Assembly (NCBI GenBank): GCA_017541305.1
Contig: JAFXZJ010000057.1
Span: 1 to 64,000 of the forward strand
Source of the DNA: Clostridia bacterium
Lineage (GTDB): Bacteria > Bacillota > Clostridia > Christensenellales > CAG-138
Direction: 5' to 3'
Length of the DNA stretch: 64,000 bases
Within the stretch, counting starts at the first letter, position 1, and every line of letters starts with the position of its first letter. The notes beneath the pieces are model-generated. The model was not told the DNA's origin, made no database searches, and saw only the letters and a program-made list of their open reading frames with translations. A program made the position numbers and the translations under genes. Shown one piece after another: positions 1 to 8,977 of the stretch.

Positions 1-45
1 CCCCGGTAAAAACGATTTGGTTGGGTCAGGTTGAGCCAGAACAGG

Positions 46-89
46 ACAAAAAGAAAAACCCCGGAAAACCGCATGGTTCCGGGGTTTTT
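46..89 (-). terminator. Intrinsic terminator of rplM-rpsI
   Basis: A 13-bp stem (arms 54-66 and 77-89, loop 67-76) lies just past the rpsI stop. Read on the minus strand it is followed by a T-rich tract (46-58). It is GC-rich in the middle and T-rich at the end, the classic rho-independent form, and closes the ribosomal protein operon. Confidence 0.85.
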
Positions 90-108
90 GGGCATTTTGA
101 AGTCTCGA

Positions 109-504
109 TCAGCGCTTGCTGAACTGAGGTGCGCGACGGGCGGCCTTGAGACCGTACTTCTTCCTTTCCTTCATGCGAGGATCGCGGGTAAGGAAGCCTG
201 CCTTCTTAAGCTGGCCGCGGAGCTCGGGATCAACGTTGAGCAGCGCGCGGGAAATGCCGTGACGGATAGCGCCCGCCTGGCCGGTGAAACCGCCGCCGTA
301 AACGTTGACGATAACGTCGAACTTGCCGAGGGTATCGGTGAGCTTCATGGGATCGCGAACGATCATCTTCAAGGTCTCATAACCGAAGTAATCGTCGATA
401 TCCCTCTTGTTGATGGTGATGACGCCGGTGCCGGGAACGAGGCGGACCCTGGCAACTGACTTTTTACGTCTGCCTGTACCAAGATACTGAGTAGTGCTTG
501 CCAT
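109..504 (-). CDS. rpsI: 30S ribosomal protein S9
   Basis: This 131-residue protein is the small-subunit ribosomal protein S9, which sits in the 30S head and reaches the P-site tRNA with its C-terminal tail. The N-terminal [14 protein letters not shown] block and the basic tail ending in QFSKR are family hallmarks, and the length is normal for bacteria. The start has a strong GGAGGAGG ribosome site 9-10 bases upstream. It follows rplM by 19 bases on the same strand, the usual bacterial pairing, and a terminator lies immediately downstream. Confidence 0.98.
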   Translation of the reverse strand: MASTTQYLGTGRRKKSVARVRLVPGTGVITINKRDIDDYFGYETLKMIVRDPMKLTDTLGKFDVIVNVYGGGFTGQAGAIRHGISRALLNVDPELRGQLKKAGFLTRDPRMKERKKYGLKAARRAPQFSKR

Positions 505-523
505 AATCTATTCCTCCTCCCAA

Positions 524-955
524 TTACTTAAGCACGAGGACTTCGGGCTTCTGAGCGGCGTGCTTATGCTCGGTGCCGCGATAAATGCGGACCTTGGTGA
601 GCATCTGCCTGCCGAGGGGGCCCTTGGGCATCATGCAGCGGATTGCTTCATAAACGGCGAATTCGGGCTTCTTAGCCATGAGATCACGATACTTGACTTC
701 CTTAAGTCCGCCGGGATAGCTGCTGTGATGACGATAAAGCTTCTCATCAAGCTTCTTGCCGGTCAGAACGACCTTATCGGCGTTGATGATGATAACGTGA
801 TCGCCGCAGTCAACATGCGGGGTAAAAATCGGCTTATGCTTGCCACGGAGAATAGCGGCAACTTGGGATGCGAGACGGCCGAGCACCATGCCTTCTGCAT
901 CGACGATATACCACTTACGCTCCACGGTCTCTGCCTTTGCCATATAGCTCTTCAT
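524..955 (-). CDS. rplM: 50S ribosomal protein L13
   Basis: This 143-residue protein is ribosomal protein L13, an early-assembly 23S rRNA binder. The [11 protein letters not shown] start, the LASQVA...LRGKHKP segment and the MLPKGPLGR-like block (here MMPKGPLGR) are family signatures. The start at 955 has GGAGG seven bases upstream. It is the first gene of a two-gene operon with rpsI and is driven by a near-perfect promoter at 1066-1094, leaving an untranslated leader of roughly 100 bases. L13 leaders in Firmicutes can be autoregulatory, but I could not prove a conserved fold here. Confidence 0.98.
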   Translation of the reverse strand: MKSYMAKAETVERKWYIVDAEGMVLGRLASQVAAILRGKHKPIFTPHVDCGDHVIIINADKVVLTGKKLDEKLYRHHSSYPGGLKEVKYRDLMAKKPEFAVYEAIRCMMPKGPLGRQMLTKVRIYRGTEHKHAAQKPEVLVLK

Positions 956-1065
956 GCAATGACCTCCAATAGGTAGTACAATTAGTTTGATCTGCTTATC
1001 TTACGGGAAAATCACGTTCGGGGCTAATGACCGTGTTACTCCACCATAAACAAAGCACAAGGATT

Positions 1066-1094
1066 ATTATACCGCTGCCCCTGTGCTCTGTCAA
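1066..1094 (-). promoter_or_regulatory. Promoter of rplM-rpsI
   Basis: On the minus strand TTGACA (1089-1094) is followed by a 17-base spacer and TATAAT (1066-1071), a full match to the vegetative sigma consensus. It lies about 110 bases before rplM, so the transcript carries a leader of about 100 bases ending in the GGAGG ribosome site. Confidence 0.9.
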
Positions 1095-1125
1095 GCCCTA
1101 TTTTCGTAAAAAACCTAAGTTTTAA

Positions 1126-2622
1126 CTATATATTTTTAATATGATACTCCGAGATATGCAGCGAAGGATCGGCCCTGTGCCTGATGCTGATCTTCTTGAG
1201 TTCGGGATGTGCCTTATACTCATCTTCGCCGAATTCCGATATCAGTTTCATAACGTTGGGATGCGCCGTTATCTCATACGAGGTCCTGCCGTCGTCGCTT
1301 GACAGCCTGTCGAGAAGGTCCCTTCTGAGCCTCAGCGCGACCGTCTCTTCCGAGAGCACGAGCCCGGTCCCGCCGCAGTATGGGCAGGGCTGCTGGAGCC
1401 ACGATGATATGCTGTCGCCCACCTTCTTCCTCGTTACTTCAACAAGGCCCAGGCCCGTCATCCCCACGACAACCGTCTTGGTGCTGTCGCGTCGAAGCGC
1501 CTGATTCAGTGTCCTTATCACGGCGTCCCTGTCGGCGGGATCCTTCATATCGATGAAGTCGATTATGATAATGCCGCCTATATCGCGAAGCCTGAGCTGT
1601 CTTGCGATCTCAACGGCAGCCTCCTTGTTGGTCTCGACGATGGTCTTATCCAGGCTGTAAAGCCCAACGTATTTGCCCGTGTTGACGTCGATGCAGGTCA
1701 GCGCCTCGGTCCTGTCGATCACTATGTAAGCGCCGCTCTTTAAAGTCACACGGCGCGAAAGCGCTTCGTCTATCGCTTCCTCCACCCCGTATCGGGTGAA
1801 CATATCCTCCGGCTCATCATAAAGCTCGAGCCTTTCCGTTTTGCCCGGTTCGATTATTCTTTTCAAAAGCTCATACTGTGTTTTGTCGTTTACGATCAGT
1901 TTGTGCACGTTCGGCGTGAATACGTCGCGCACTATCCTGAAGATCAGCGAATGCTCCTCGTGTATGAGACTCGGTGAGGGCGCGCTCCTGTAAAGCAGTT
2001 CTATATGCTTCCATTCGGCTATGAGCGAAAGCAGCTCCTTCTTCAGTACTTCCTCTTCGATCGCTTCGGCTGCAGTCCTGATAATTACGCCGCTGCCCTT
2101 TGGCAGTACCTCGGAGGCTATGCTCTTGAGCCTTTTTCGCTCGTCATCGTCGGTGATGCGCTTGGATATGCCTATGAATTCATAATTGGGCATAAATACG
2201 AGCATATGCCCGGGAAGTGATATCTGTGTGGTCGCTCTTGCGCCCTTGGTGCCGATGGGATCTTTCACGATCTGCACCATTATGTCCTGACCCACGCGAA
2301 TTATATCGCATATCATCGACGGGGTCAGCTTGCCTTCGAACTGTTCTCCGCCGAGCATTTCGGCGTCGGGCTTTATATCGCCCGCATACAGGAATGCGTT
2401 CTTTTCCTCGTTGATGTTTACGAAGGACGCAAACATGCCCGGAAGCACGTTCTGCACGCGCCCTTTATAGATATTGCCAACGATCCTTCGCTTGTCGCGC
2501 CGCTCAAGGTACAGCTCGACCGGCTGCCCGTTTTCGAGCAGCACCGCACGCGTCCTGAAGGGGTTCACGTCGACCAATATGGATTTTTCCGGCAATTCGT
2601 TCATCATTAAATCCGTTATCAC
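1126..2622 (-). CDS. rng: Ribonuclease G (RNase E/G family)
   Basis: A 498-residue endoribonuclease of the RNase E/G family, which cleaves single-stranded AU-rich RNA and trims rRNA ends. An S1-like RNA-binding domain occupies about residues 35-120 (RIVGNIYKGRVQNVLPGM). The catalytic DNase I-like part carries the two metal-binding aspartates in CIDVNTG and IIIIDFIDM, and the Zn-link motif CPYCGGTG follows near residue 415. Length matches RNase G and lacks the long RNase E scaffold tail. It starts with GTG at 2622, overlapping the stop of the DUF2344 gene, so the two are translationally coupled. In many clostridia rplU-rpmA follow; here rplM-rpsI follow behind a separate promoter. Confidence 0.95.
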   Translation of the reverse strand: MITDLMMNELPEKSILVDVNPFRTRAVLLENGQPVELYLERRDKRRIVGNIYKGRVQNVLPGMFASFVNINEEKNAFLYAGDIKPDAEMLGGEQFEGKLTPSMICDIIRVGQDIMVQIVKDPIGTKGARATTQISLPGHMLVFMPNYEFIGISKRITDDDERKRLKSIASEVLPKGSGVIIRTAAEAIEEEVLKKELLSLIAEWKHIELLYRSAPSPSLIHEEHSLIFRIVRDVFTPNVHKLIVNDKTQYELLKRIIEPGKTERLELYDEPEDMFTRYGVEEAIDEALSRRVTLKSGAYIVIDRTEALTCIDVNTGKYVGLYSLDKTIVETNKEAAVEIARQLRLRDIGGIIIIDFIDMKDPADRDAVIRTLNQALRRDSTKTVVVGMTGLGLVEVTRKKVGDSISSWLQQPCPYCGGTGLVLSEETVALRLRRDLLDRLSSDDGRTSYEITAHPNVMKLISEFGEDEYKAHPELKKISIRHRADPSLHISEYHIKNI

Positions 2623-3284
2623 GCAAGCGCTTCACGATCGAGAACCGTCTCGAGCCTTGATACGTCGGTCGTTCCCGTAACTCCAAGCTTTTCAAAAAGC
2701 ACGTTCAAAAGCGTATCCGGATTCAGACCTCCTTCCGCAGACAGCACCCCGCAGATCGCGAACACGGCTGTATCGGCTTCCGCTTTTACCAATTCAAACG
2801 AGATCAGCATGGGTCTTATATCGACAGGCTTTATACCGCCCTTCGTGCGCTTCATCACGACTATTTCCGAAGAAAGCAGCTCGCTTACGGCATTCCTGAT
2901 CGCGTCTTCGCCGGGAGCTTTATCGAATTCCGCTCGTGCGGAATATTTGGCGCTCCTCATCGCGGATGTCAGACTCTTTCGGGAATAGCTTATATCAAAA
3001 GCCTCGACTATGCGCACGCCTTCGGGGAGCTCTGGGCCGACCCTTTCAATGAATTCCTCGGGCGCCATATCCTCGGTAAGCGTTACGTCAAGATACTCTC
3101 CGCAGCTCGTGGAGCCCACCGAAAGCGCCGTGGCGAACGCCACGAGCGGATGCGGATTGAAGCCCTGCGAATATGCCAGAGGAAGCTTGGCGCGTCTGAA
3201 AGCGCGCTGAAACAATCTCTGCACGTCGAGATGCGAAACGAACCTTACCGGCGCTTCCTTTGTGAAAACCACAGCCAGCCTCAT
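2619..3284 (-). CDS. DUF2344 / TIGR03936 radical SAM-linked protein
   Basis: A protein of about 221 residues of the TIGR03936 (DUF2344) family, found next to or fused with the TIGR03960 radical SAM protein. Its biochemical role is not established. The diagnostic segments are VRFVSHLDVQRLFQRA and YSQGFNPHPL near the N-terminus. I place the start at the ATG at 3284, which overlaps the upstream stop as ATGA and has GGAGG just before it; a longer reading to 3341 would run into the upstream gene. It sits between the radical SAM gene and rng in one operon, which suggests a shared role in RNA or translation. Confidence 0.9.
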   Translation of the reverse strand: MRLAVVFTKEAPVRFVSHLDVQRLFQRAFRRAKLPLAYSQGFNPHPLVAFATALSVGSTSCGEYLDVTLTEDMAPEEFIERVGPELPEGVRIVEAFDISYSRKSLTSAMRSAKYSARAEFDKAPGEDAIRNAVSELLSSEIVVMKRTKGGIKPVDIRPMLISFELVKAEADTAVFAICGVLSAEGGLNPDTLLNVLFEKLGVTGTTDVSRLETVLDREALA

Positions 3285-5143
3285 AAAGCCTCCGTCCTGC
3301 CGCAGAATTCGCGGCATCTTGCGCCGAAGCACCCGTTGCACCCCTTGCGGCAGTCGCGGGTGGTCTCGGCATTGTAAGCCTTTTTATATTCGTTGAGTAA
3401 ATACCTCTGCTCGACGACGGCGTCCATATGCGCCCAGGGAAGCGGCTCGTCCTCCCCTATCCTCCTGTTTGCGAATTGCTCGCAGGTAAGACCGTTTTCG
3501 GAGAAAGCAAGCTCCCATGCCTCTTTATTGAAATGCTCGTCCCATGAATCGAGCCTTGCGCCATGCTCGTAAGCCGAGATCAGCACCTCTCCCAAACGCC
3601 TGTCGCCCCTTGCAAACGCGGCCTCCAGGCGGCTCGTTTCGGAGAAATGGCACGAAAACTCAACGCCCCGTATGCCCTTCAGCGCGTTCCTTAAGAGCGC
3701 CTGACGCCTCAGCACCTCAGAAACCTCTATCTGAGGCTCCCACTGGAACGGAGTGAACGGCTTGGGAACGAACGTCGACGCCGAAACGGTGCATCTCAAG
3801 CCCTTGCCGCGCAGCTCCTTGGGCATAGAATAAAACTCCCTGCTCACCTTGCGGGCAAGCTCCGCAATGCCCAGCACGTCATCGTCGGTCTCGGTGGGAA
3901 GCCCTAACATGAAATACAGCTTTACGCCGTGCCAGCCCGCGACGAACGCGTCATGCACGGACCTGAGAAGATCCTCCTCCGAAACGCCCTTGTTTATCAC
4001 GTCGCGGAGCCGCTGCGTGCCCGCCTCAGGCGCGAAAGTAAGCCCGGTCTTACGGACCTTCTGGATCTTTTCGAGATCGTCCTTGAGGAACGAATCTATG
4101 CGAAGGGAAGGAAGCGATACCGATACCCTGTCCTTTTCATACCTGTCGAGTATTATCGGAACGAGCTCGTGAATATGCGAATAATCGCCGCTCGAGAGCG
4201 AAAACACGGAGATCTCGTCATATCCCGTGCAGTCGAGCGATTCATCGGCCTGTTTTATGATCGTGTCGGGCTCTCTTTCGCGGATCGGGCGATAGATGAA
4301 ACCTGCCTGACAGAATCTGCAGCCGCGCGTGCAGCCGCGGAACACCTCGAGCGCAACCCTGTCATGCACTATGCTCATATAAGGCACGACGAGCTTGCCC
4401 GTATACGCGGCGTGATCGAGATCCTTAACGATCCTGCGTTCTATACGGTCGGGCGCCTGCTCCTCGAGCTTTTTCAGCGAAGCAAAAACGCCGTTTTTAC
4501 AGCACGGTTCATAAAAAGCGGGAACGTAGATCCCCTTGATCCTCGAAAGCTCAAGCAGCGTCGCGCGTTTGTCAAGTCCCCTCCTGCGGCACTCGGCATA
4601 AACGTCCATGAGCTCGTTCATGACCTCCTCGCCGTCGCCGAAAACAAAAGCGTCCATGATATCGGCCACCGGCTCGGGATTGCAGACGCACGGCCCTCCG
4701 GCTATGATAAGCGGATCGTTTTCGCCTCTCTCGCGGCTTCTCTTGGGAATGCCGGCAAGCTCGAGCATAGTGAGGATATTCGTGTAGCACATCTCGTACA
4801 GAAGCGAGAAGCCTATTATATCGAAATCCGCAAGCGGTGTTTTGGTCTCGAGCGAGTATATGGGAATGCGGTTTTCACGAAGCGCCTGTTCCATGTCGAA
4901 CCACGGTGCGAAGGATCTTTCGCAGTAGGTGTCGTCCCTCTCGTTGAGCACGTTATAGATTATCCTGGAGCCCAGATGGCTCATGCCTATCTCGTAAACG
5001 TCCGGGAAGCAGAGCGCAAAGCGGAAGCGCCTGCGGCCGTCCTCGGTCTCGAGCGGCTTCACGCGCATGTTTAGTTCACCGCCGGTATAGCGGGTGGGCT
5101 TTTCGACCTTCTTCAATATGCTGTTAAGCTTGGAAATATCCAA
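3281..5143 (-). CDS. B12-binding radical SAM protein, TIGR03960 family
   Basis: A 620-residue radical SAM protein of the TIGR03960 family. The N-terminal part (about residues 35-190) resembles a cobalamin-binding fold (FALCFPDVYEIGMSHLG). The [4Fe-4S] cluster motif CTRGCRFC lies near residue 270, followed by the radical SAM barrel (FAPEAGTQRLRDVIN). A cysteine-rich C-terminus (CRKGCNGCFGARC) may hold another cluster. The substrate is unknown. The start is a TTG at 5143 with GGAGG five bases upstream. It leads an operon with DUF2344 and rng from the promoter at 5186-5214. Confidence 0.93.
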   Translation of the reverse strand: MDISKLNSILKKVEKPTRYTGGELNMRVKPLETEDGRRRFRFALCFPDVYEIGMSHLGSRIIYNVLNERDDTYCERSFAPWFDMEQALRENRIPIYSLETKTPLADFDIIGFSLLYEMCYTNILTMLELAGIPKRSRERGENDPLIIAGGPCVCNPEPVADIMDAFVFGDGEEVMNELMDVYAECRRRGLDKRATLLELSRIKGIYVPAFYEPCCKNGVFASLKKLEEQAPDRIERRIVKDLDHAAYTGKLVVPYMSIVHDRVALEVFRGCTRGCRFCQAGFIYRPIREREPDTIIKQADESLDCTGYDEISVFSLSSGDYSHIHELVPIILDRYEKDRVSVSLPSLRIDSFLKDDLEKIQKVRKTGLTFAPEAGTQRLRDVINKGVSEEDLLRSVHDAFVAGWHGVKLYFMLGLPTETDDDVLGIAELARKVSREFYSMPKELRGKGLRCTVSASTFVPKPFTPFQWEPQIEVSEVLRRQALLRNALKGIRGVEFSCHFSETSRLEAAFARGDRRLGEVLISAYEHGARLDSWDEHFNKEAWELAFSENGLTCEQFANRRIGEDEPLPWAHMDAVVEQRYLLNEYKKAYNAETTRDCRKGCNGCFGARCREFCGRTEAL

Positions 5144-5185
5144 ATCAACCTCCGGCGCTCATGCGCACATACTTTTCATATTATC

Positions 5186-5214
5186 ATTATAATACAAAAC
5201 AGGCTCCATGGCAA
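5186..5214 (-). promoter_or_regulatory. Promoter of the radical SAM-rng operon
   Basis: On the minus strand TTGCCA (5209-5214), a 17-base spacer and TATAAT (5186-5191) form a good sigma-A type promoter about 45 bases before the TTG start of the radical SAM gene. Confidence 0.75.
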
Positions 5215-5291
5215 TAATCGAAAATCATATCGAATACAGATAATCGGGCAATCGCGCGAATATAGATTACAAAGCCATATCGGAGGGAACC

Positions 5292-6449
5292 ATGAAAAGG
5301 ATCGTATGCTCTATTCTTATGCTTTTGCTGCTGTGCAGCGCAGTCAAGGCGGAGCCTCTCACTGCTGTCGACGCGGCCGACGCCGCCGCCGCGCTGCTCG
5401 TAAATACAGAGACCGGGACCGTGCTGTTTGAAAAGAACGCGGATGCACCCGTTGACGCCGCGGGGCTTAAACGTCTGCCCGCCCTGCTTGCCGTATGCAG
5501 AGCATTCGACGATGGGATCATTGCGGAAGAAACGGTCGTTACCGTGTCCGCCGAAGCCGCAGGTATCCGCGGTACGACGGCCTTCATAGCGCCTAACGAG
5601 CGCATTGCCGCGGGCGGACTATTGAAAGCCGCGGTAATGCTGACTGCCGGCGACGCGATCTACGCCCTGCTTTTATCCGCGTATCACGATGAGTACGGCG
5701 CTCTCGGCGCAGTGAATAACTTGCTTTGCGCATCGGGAGCATCACCTGCCGACAACAGTCTGTGCGAAGGGCGGGAGTTCACGTTAAGAGAGCTTATGAA
5801 AATATCATCCGAGCTTGTAAAAAGTCCCGCGTTTTTAAGGTATTCTTCCGTATATACAGATACGCTCCCGCACGAGAACGCCAAGGCCACCGAGCTCACC
5901 AATCCCAATCGTCTCGTGCGTCATTATTCCGGTTGCTTCGGACTTGCCACCGGTTCTGTGGGTGCGAGCCTGTATTCCGCCGCCGTAATAGCCCGGCGCG
6001 GCACGACCACTTTTCTTGCCCTTGCGGCGGGACTGCCGGATTCCTCATCGCGTTTCAGGCTGGTATCCGACATGCTCGACGCGGGCTTCGCCGCATATCG
6101 CGCCGTGAGCGTGGATGAAAGCGGGCGCTCCTTCGGATCCGTCAGCGTGCGGGGCGGCGAACCCCGTAAAGCAGAGGCCGTTCTCGGAAGCGGCGCATGC
6201 CTGCTGCTCCCCGTGAACGATACGCGCATCGTGAAGGAAGCCGTACTGCCCGATGAGCTTGAAGCTCCGATCGATGAAGGCGCGGCGATAGGCAGGCTAA
6301 TAATAAAGAACTCCTCGGGAGACATCCTTGCGGAAGCGCCGTTGATCGCAGCTTATGAAATTAAAAAAGCAAGCTATAAGGATGAGTTCCTTAAGCTTGC
6401 ATTGAATTGGATCCACGCCGAAGACGCTACAAAAGATCGTTCGGGTTGA
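5292..6449 (+). CDS. Catalytically dead D,D-carboxypeptidase homologue (PBP-like)
   Basis: A 385-residue exported protein with the fold of DacF-type penicillin-binding proteins. A signal peptide covers about residues 1-20. The ALLVNTETGTVLFEKNAD block matches the region before the catalytic serine. Aligned with the intact paralogue at 40341-41468, SxxK is AGLK (residues 57-60, serine lost), SGN is AGD, and KTG is ATG. The reading frame is complete, with GGAGGG upstream, so this looks like a maintained pseudoenzyme, not a decayed gene. The C-terminal DacB/DacF-type domain remains. It is monocistronic and its last 23 bases overlap priA tail to tail. A sporulation or cell-wall regulatory role is a guess. 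Confidence 0.8.
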   Translation: MKRIVCSILMLLLLCSAVKAEPLTAVDAADAAAALLVNTETGTVLFEKNADAPVDAAGLKRLPALLAVCRAFDDGIIAEETVVTVSAEAAGIRGTTAFIAPNERIAAGGLLKAAVMLTAGDAIYALLLSAYHDEYGALGAVNNLLCASGASPADNSLCEGREFTLRELMKISSELVKSPAFLRYSSVYTDTLPHENAKATELTNPNRLVRHYSGCFGLATGSVGASLYSAAVIARRGTTTFLALAAGLPDSSSRFRLVSDMLDAGFAAYRAVSVDESGRSFGSVSVRGGEPRKAEAVLGSGACLLLPVNDTRIVKEAVLPDELEAPIDEGAAIGRLIIKNSSGDILAEAPLIAAYEIKKASYKDEFLKLALNWIHAEDATKDRSG

Positions 6450-8700
6450 GCTCAAGCCCCCGGAAGCCTTCGACATTGAACCCGTCCGAAAGCTCCCACA
6501 GGGCCTTTATAACGTCGGAGGTGTGTTTTGTGCGGGCGAGCTTGATTATGACCGCATATCGGTACCGATTCTCTCTTTTCCTTATCGGAGCGGCGCCGCA
6601 GGAGACGAACAGCAGCTCGCTCTGCGCCTCGGGCGATAACGCGGAAAGCGTTTTTCCGATCACCGCTTCGGCTTCCCCCGCGAATCTTTCTGCGGATTCG
6701 AAAGCCTTCTTTTCATCGATGCATTCAAAGAGCGCTCTTGCAAACACCGAGAATGGTGGGAACAGTGTGCGCAGCCTGTCCTGTATCTCCAACTCATAGA
6801 ACTTCTCGTAATTGTGTTCGGCGGCAAGCCTTACCGCCCTGTGATTCGGAGCGTTGGTCTGAATCACGACCCGGCCGGGTTTCGGTTCATCGCCGTTTAC
6901 CGCCCTGCCCGCGCGTCCTGCGACCTGCGTCAAAAGCTGGAACGTCCTCTCCCCGCTCCTGTAATCGGAGTGGAAAAGCGAGGCGTCGGCAAACACCACG
7001 CCGACAAGCGTTACGCCGGGGATATCGAGCCCTTTTGCGACCATCTGAGTGCCTATCAGCACGTCCGCTTCGCCTTGCGAGAACGCGTCGAGTATATCCC
7101 TGTGCGAGGTCTTGCCTCCCGTTGTATCGGTGTCCATTCGCAGGCATCGCACGCCCGGTATCAGCTTCTTCAACTGCTCCTCTACCTGCTGAGTGCCTAT
7201 GCCGGTATACTTGATATAGACAGAGCCGCAGGACGGGCATGTGCGCGGCACGCTGACGCGATAACCGCAGTAATGGCACCTGAGCGTGTTGTCGAATTTG
7301 TGATAGGTCATCGCCACGTCGCAGTGCGGGCATTTGAAAACGAATCCGCAGGCACGGCACTCGCCGTGATACGAATAGCCGCGGCGGTTCAAAAACAGTA
7401 TCGCCTGCTCGCCGGACGAAACGCATTTTTTGAGCTTTTCCGCAAGATCGCGAGAAAAGATGCTGTTGTTGCCCGACATGAATTCCGTTCTGAGATCGAC
7501 TATATCCACCTCGGGCATGGGAATGCCGTTTATGCGTTCGGGAAGCTTTATCAGCTTATAGGCGCCCTGCTTGGCGCGAAGGTATGATATCATCTGCGGA
7601 GTTGCGCTGCCCAATACCAGCTTGCCTCCGACCAGGCGGGCGCGCCTTACGGCCACCTCGTCCGCGGAATATTCCGGCCTCATCTCGGATCTGTACGAAG
7701 GCTCGTGCTCCTCGTCGATAATGATTATTTTAAGCCCCTCAACGGGGGCGAACACCGCCGATCTCGCGCCGACGACGACCCTTGCTTTGCCCAGCCTCAC
7801 CCTGCGCCACTCGTCATAGCGCTCGCCGGCGGATAAATGGCTGTGCATCACGGCCACGGTATCGCCGAACCGCCTGCGGAAGCGATCCGTAGTCTGAGGA
7901 GTGAGCGATATCTCGGGGACGAGCACTATCGCTCCGCCGCCGGAATCCAGCACGCTTTGGATCGTGTTGAGATACACCTCGGTCTTTCCGCTTCCCGTAA
8001 CGCCGTGAAGCAGGAATACGCTTCGCGGCTCTCCCGCCTCTATGCTCTCGACGGCTTTTTTCTGCGCGTCGGTCAGCACGGGAGAGGAATCGCGTTTGAG
8101 CTCGTTCGTGAAGGGACTGCGGAACGTTACAAATCCCCGCTCCGTTATCAGGCCCTTTTTAAGGAGCGCCGATATAGCCGGCCCTGCCGAAGGCACGTAT
8201 GCGTTCAGGTCCTCGACCGACATGGGCATGCCGCTTTTTGCAAGCAGGTCGAATATCTCAAGCTGCTTTGGCGAGCGCGGCGAACCGTCCTTTTTGAGCA
8301 TGGAAGCGCGCGCTTCCTCCAATGAGATCTCCTGAGATATGACGACCGTGCGGACGGTCTTTTCCTTTATTCTGGAGCCTCGGAGCTGTGCGGGAAGCAT
8401 GAGCCTCAGCGCGTCGCACAGCGTGCAGTGATAGGCTTTGGCAAGCCATTTTGCCAGCTCGAGCTGATCGGGGAGCAGCGCCGTATACGGCTCCATCGTC
8501 CTGATTATGGTCTTTATCTCAAACCTTGCGTCGTATTCCTCGCAGAGCTCCAGAACAAATCCCTCTACGGGCTTGTTTCCCCGCCCAAAAGGCACAAGAA
8601 CCCGATGCCCTGCACGGACGTCGAGTTCCTCCGGTATGCGGTAGGTAAAAAGCCTGTCCACATTGGAGTTTGCTATATCTATGATCAGCTTTGCAAACAA
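6427..8700 (-). CDS. priA: Primosomal protein N' (replication restart helicase)
   Basis: A 757-residue PriA helicase, which recognises stalled forks and reloads the replisome. The N-terminal DNA-binding domain (residues 1-100) starts FAKLIIDIANSNVDRLFTY. Walker A is GVTGSGKT near residue 235, Walker B is IIIDEEHEPSY. The zinc-binding insert shows four CxxC pairs (CRACG, CPHC, CHYCG, CPSCG). Length is normal. The start is TTG at 8700 with GGGG seven bases upstream. It is the last gene of yicC-gmk-rpoZ-priA; coaBC, usual between rpoZ and priA in clostridia, is absent. Its 3' end overlaps the convergent PBP-like gene. Confidence 0.97.
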   Translation of the reverse strand: MFAKLIIDIANSNVDRLFTYRIPEELDVRAGHRVLVPFGRGNKPVEGFVLELCEEYDARFEIKTIIRTMEPYTALLPDQLELAKWLAKAYHCTLCDALRLMLPAQLRGSRIKEKTVRTVVISQEISLEEARASMLKKDGSPRSPKQLEIFDLLAKSGMPMSVEDLNAYVPSAGPAISALLKKGLITERGFVTFRSPFTNELKRDSSPVLTDAQKKAVESIEAGEPRSVFLLHGVTGSGKTEVYLNTIQSVLDSGGGAIVLVPEISLTPQTTDRFRRRFGDTVAVMHSHLSAGERYDEWRRVRLGKARVVVGARSAVFAPVEGLKIIIIDEEHEPSYRSEMRPEYSADEVAVRRARLVGGKLVLGSATPQMISYLRAKQGAYKLIKLPERINGIPMPEVDIVDLRTEFMSGNNSIFSRDLAEKLKKCVSSGEQAILFLNRRGYSYHGECRACGFVFKCPHCDVAMTYHKFDNTLRCHYCGYRVSVPRTCPSCGSVYIKYTGIGTQQVEEQLKKLIPGVRCLRMDTDTTGGKTSHRDILDAFSQGEADVLIGTQMVAKGLDIPGVTLVGVVFADASLFHSDYRSGERTFQLLTQVAGRAGRAVNGDEPKPGRVVIQTNAPNHRAVRLAAEHNYEKFYELEIQDRLRTLFPPFSVFARALFECIDEKKAFESAERFAGEAEAVIGKTLSALSPEAQSELLFVSCGAAPIRKRENRYRYAVIIKLARTKHTSDVIKALWELSDGFNVEGFRGLELNPNDLL

Positions 8701-8726
8701 GGCTCCACCCCTAATGCCGTTTCAGA

Positions 8727-8939
8727 TCAATACTCGGAAGTCTTCCTGTATTCATCGGGATAGTGTATCTCAAGCTTATCGGCATTGAGCTCCTCTACGG
8801 CGATCGAAACGGGCTTTTCATTGCCGATATCCTCGCCGGAGACCATGATCTGCCTGGCGCGCTTGGCTACGGAAGTTACGAGCATATAGCGGCAGCCTGC
8901 CTTAACCTCGATCTCGTTTACGGGCGGTTGATTCATCAT
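8727..8939 (-). CDS. rpoZ: DNA-directed RNA polymerase omega subunit
   Basis: A 70-residue omega subunit, which helps the beta' subunit fold and bind in RNA polymerase. The CRYMLVTSVAKRARQI segment is the family core, followed by EKPVSIAVEELNADKLEI. Size and position directly after gmk are typical for Firmicutes. GGAGG lies nine bases before the ATG at 8939; a second ATG follows immediately. It is cotranscribed with gmk and priA (gaps of 38 and 26 bases). Confidence 0.93.
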   Translation of the reverse strand: MMNQPPVNEIEVKAGCRYMLVTSVAKRARQIMVSGEDIGNEKPVSIAVEELNADKLEIHYPDEYRKTSEY

Positions 8940-8977
8940 AAAAGTGTTCCTCCTATATGTGATAGCAATTATTTTTC

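Noticed and set aside
3929..5074. 381-residue open frame on the plus strand
   Set aside because: It is the antisense shadow of the radical SAM gene, with no ribosome site and no recognisable motif.
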